Of a stretch of 64,000 nt of DNA, positions 63,159 through 64,000 are shown one piece after another. This DNA comes from Pirellulimonas nuda (GTDB taxonomy: Bacteria > Planctomycetota > Planctomycetia > Pirellulales > Lacipirellulaceae), in contig NZ_CP036291.1 of the NCBI RefSeq assembly GCF_007750855.1, positions 4,278,001 to 4,342,000 of the forward strand, in the 5' to 3' direction. Position 1 is the stretch's first letter. Every line of letters begins with the position of its first letter. Below the pieces are notes generated by a model. It was not told the origin of the DNA, did no database searches, and saw only the letters and a list, made by a program, of their open reading frames with translations. A program made the translations under genes and the position numbers.

Positions 63159-64000
63159 CAACCAGTGGGCGTACCTGCGGTCGCTGGGCAAGAAGGATTG
63201 GCCCGACGCCCCCAGCTACCTGCCGGTGGTGGCCGGGCGCGTCTGCGCGTTGCTGGCGCGTCACGGCTGTGGCATGACGGTGTTCGTGGTGGGTCACGAC
63301 CTTGATTCGGCGGAGAACCGAGACGCGGTGCTCCGCCTCGCGGAGGCCGGTTGCGAGATCGCCAACCACTCGCAAAACCACCTCCCCTGGCTCGACCGGC
63401 TCGATCCCGCCGAGCTGCTGAGCGAGGTCGTTGAAGCAGAAGACGCGATCGCGGCGCTGGTGGGCGAGCGGCCCGTCGGCTTCCGCGCCCCAGGGTTTAG
63501 CTGGTCGCAGGAGCTGTTTACGCTGCTCGCCGAGCGTGGCTACCGCTACGACGCCTCGACCTGGCCCACGCCGGTCGGCCCGTTGGTCAGCCGGTACAGT
63601 CAGAGGCTGGCGGACGCGCCCGCCGAGCGGACGCAGAAGTTTGGCGGCCTGCGTGACGGCTTCCGGCGGCTTTCGCCCTACACGCTCTCGACCCCCGCCG
63701 GGCCCCTGGTCGAAGTGCCGGTCACCACGATGCCGTTCACGCGGCTGCCGATCCACGCGACGTACCTGATGCACCTGTGGCAGAAGTCTGCGTCGCTCGC
63801 CCGCGTGTACCTGAAGACCACGTTCGCCGCGTGCCGCCTGGCGGGGGTGGCCCCTTCGATGCTGCTGCACCCGCTCGACCTGCTCGGCGGCGAAGAGGCG
63901 CCGCTGCTGTCGGGGTTCCCGGGCATGGGGCTTGGGAGGGAGGCCAAGGCGGCGGCGCTCGACCGGCTGCTGAAGACCATCACCGACCGGTTCCAGGTTT
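63121..64000 (+). CDS. Polysaccharide deacetylase, 3' end outside window
   Basis: NodB-fold deacetylase of the exopolysaccharide cluster, incomplete at the window edge (293 codons). Motifs: SLSLDLDNQWAYL (metal Asp; the N-terminal catalytic motif), ILARHGCGMTVFVVG-like strand, EAGCEIANHSQNHLPWLDRL (HSxxH type metal site), RPVGFRAPGFSWSQELFTLL (RxPxF), and a late LHPLDLLG where the catalytic His is expected. The ATG at 63121 starts before the end of the previous gene (38 bases overlap); this frame is the only one that carries the metal motif. Confidence 0.9.
   Translation, partial: MSRANASLSLDLDNQWAYLRSLGKKDWPDAPSYLPVVAGRVCALLARHGCGMTVFVVGHDLDSAENRDAVLRLAEAGCEIANHSQNHLPWLDRLDPAELLSEVVEAEDAIAALVGERPVGFRAPGFSWSQELFTLLAERGYRYDASTWPTPVGPLVSRYSQRLADAPAERTQKFGGLRDGFRRLSPYTLSTPAGPLVEVPVTTMPFTRLPIHATYLMHLWQKSASLARVYLKTTFAACRLAGVAPSMLLHPLDLLGGEEAPLLSGFPGMGLGREAKAAALDRLLKTITDRFQV

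Overview
The window is a GC-rich bacterial chromosome segment, almost certainly from a planctomycete of the Pirellulales type. The evidence is a DUF1501 (Tat-signal) gene next to a 1046-residue DUF1549/DUF1553 protein with a CxxCH haem site, a DUF5060 glycosidase-like protein, LTxxQ-type Spy-like and BON/Gly-rich secreted proteins, a type II secretion-like operon with fused PilM-N and PilO-P genes, and many GTG/TTG starts with weak ribosome-binding sites. This placement is inference; no marker gene was searched.

Layout. 1-1.85 kb (minus): complex I genes nuoI, nuoA and the start of nuoC, with no nuoB between nuoA and nuoC. 2.2-4 kb (plus): csrA, tRNA-Glu, a long inverted repeat, and ferrochelatase with cysteines for a [2Fe-2S] cluster. 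4-9.2 kb: a secreted transglutaminase-like protein, a small lipoprotein, a secreted alpha/beta hydrolase, a class IV aminotransferase and an AAA ATPase. 9.5-14.4 kb (minus): an untranslated-looking coding remnant, DUF1501, DUF1549/1553. 14.7 kb: initiator tRNA with its own promoter and terminator. 15-20.5 kb: a squalene-cyclase-repeat membrane protein, a large secreted protein, a BON-domain Gly-rich protein and a secreted protein whose 3' end overlaps it tail to tail.

20.6-34.2 kb (minus): a complete-looking type II secretion/pseudopilus operon read E-F-G-H-I-J-K-(PilM-N)-(PilO-P)-D from a strong candidate sigma-70 promoter at 34.24 kb. Several genes overlap by 4-17 bases. The GspI-like pseudopilin ends in 19 Gly, Ala, 7 Gly, Arg.

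34.4-49.5 kb: a Spy-like protein, a purine salvage pair (guanine deaminase, AMP nucleosidase), DUF5060, two orphan response regulators, a PEPCK-like DUF4914 protein, two hypothetical proteins, an alkyltransferase (ogt), a YhaN/Rad50-like protein that has lost its Walker A motif and carries C-terminal DUF4332 domains, and a diguanylate cyclase with intact active and inhibitory sites.

49.86-64 kb (plus): an exopolysaccharide cluster of the Wzx/Wzy type: phosphoglycosyl transferase (with a degenerate GGDEF-like N-terminal domain), glycosyltransferases, Wzz-like co-polymerase, a CpsD-like ATPase without the Walker A lysine, flippase, polymerase/ligase, WecG/TagA transferase, GT2, FAD oxidoreductase and a polysaccharide deacetylase cut by the window edge. 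The divergent diguanylate cyclase next to it suggests c-di-GMP control of the polymer.

The most interesting items are the Walker A-less SMC-like/DUF4332 protein, the poly-glycine pseudopilin within the fused T2SS operon, the two degenerate catalytic modules of the exopolysaccharide cluster next to an intact diguanylate cyclase, and short periodic intergenic 'phrase' repeats seen at three places.
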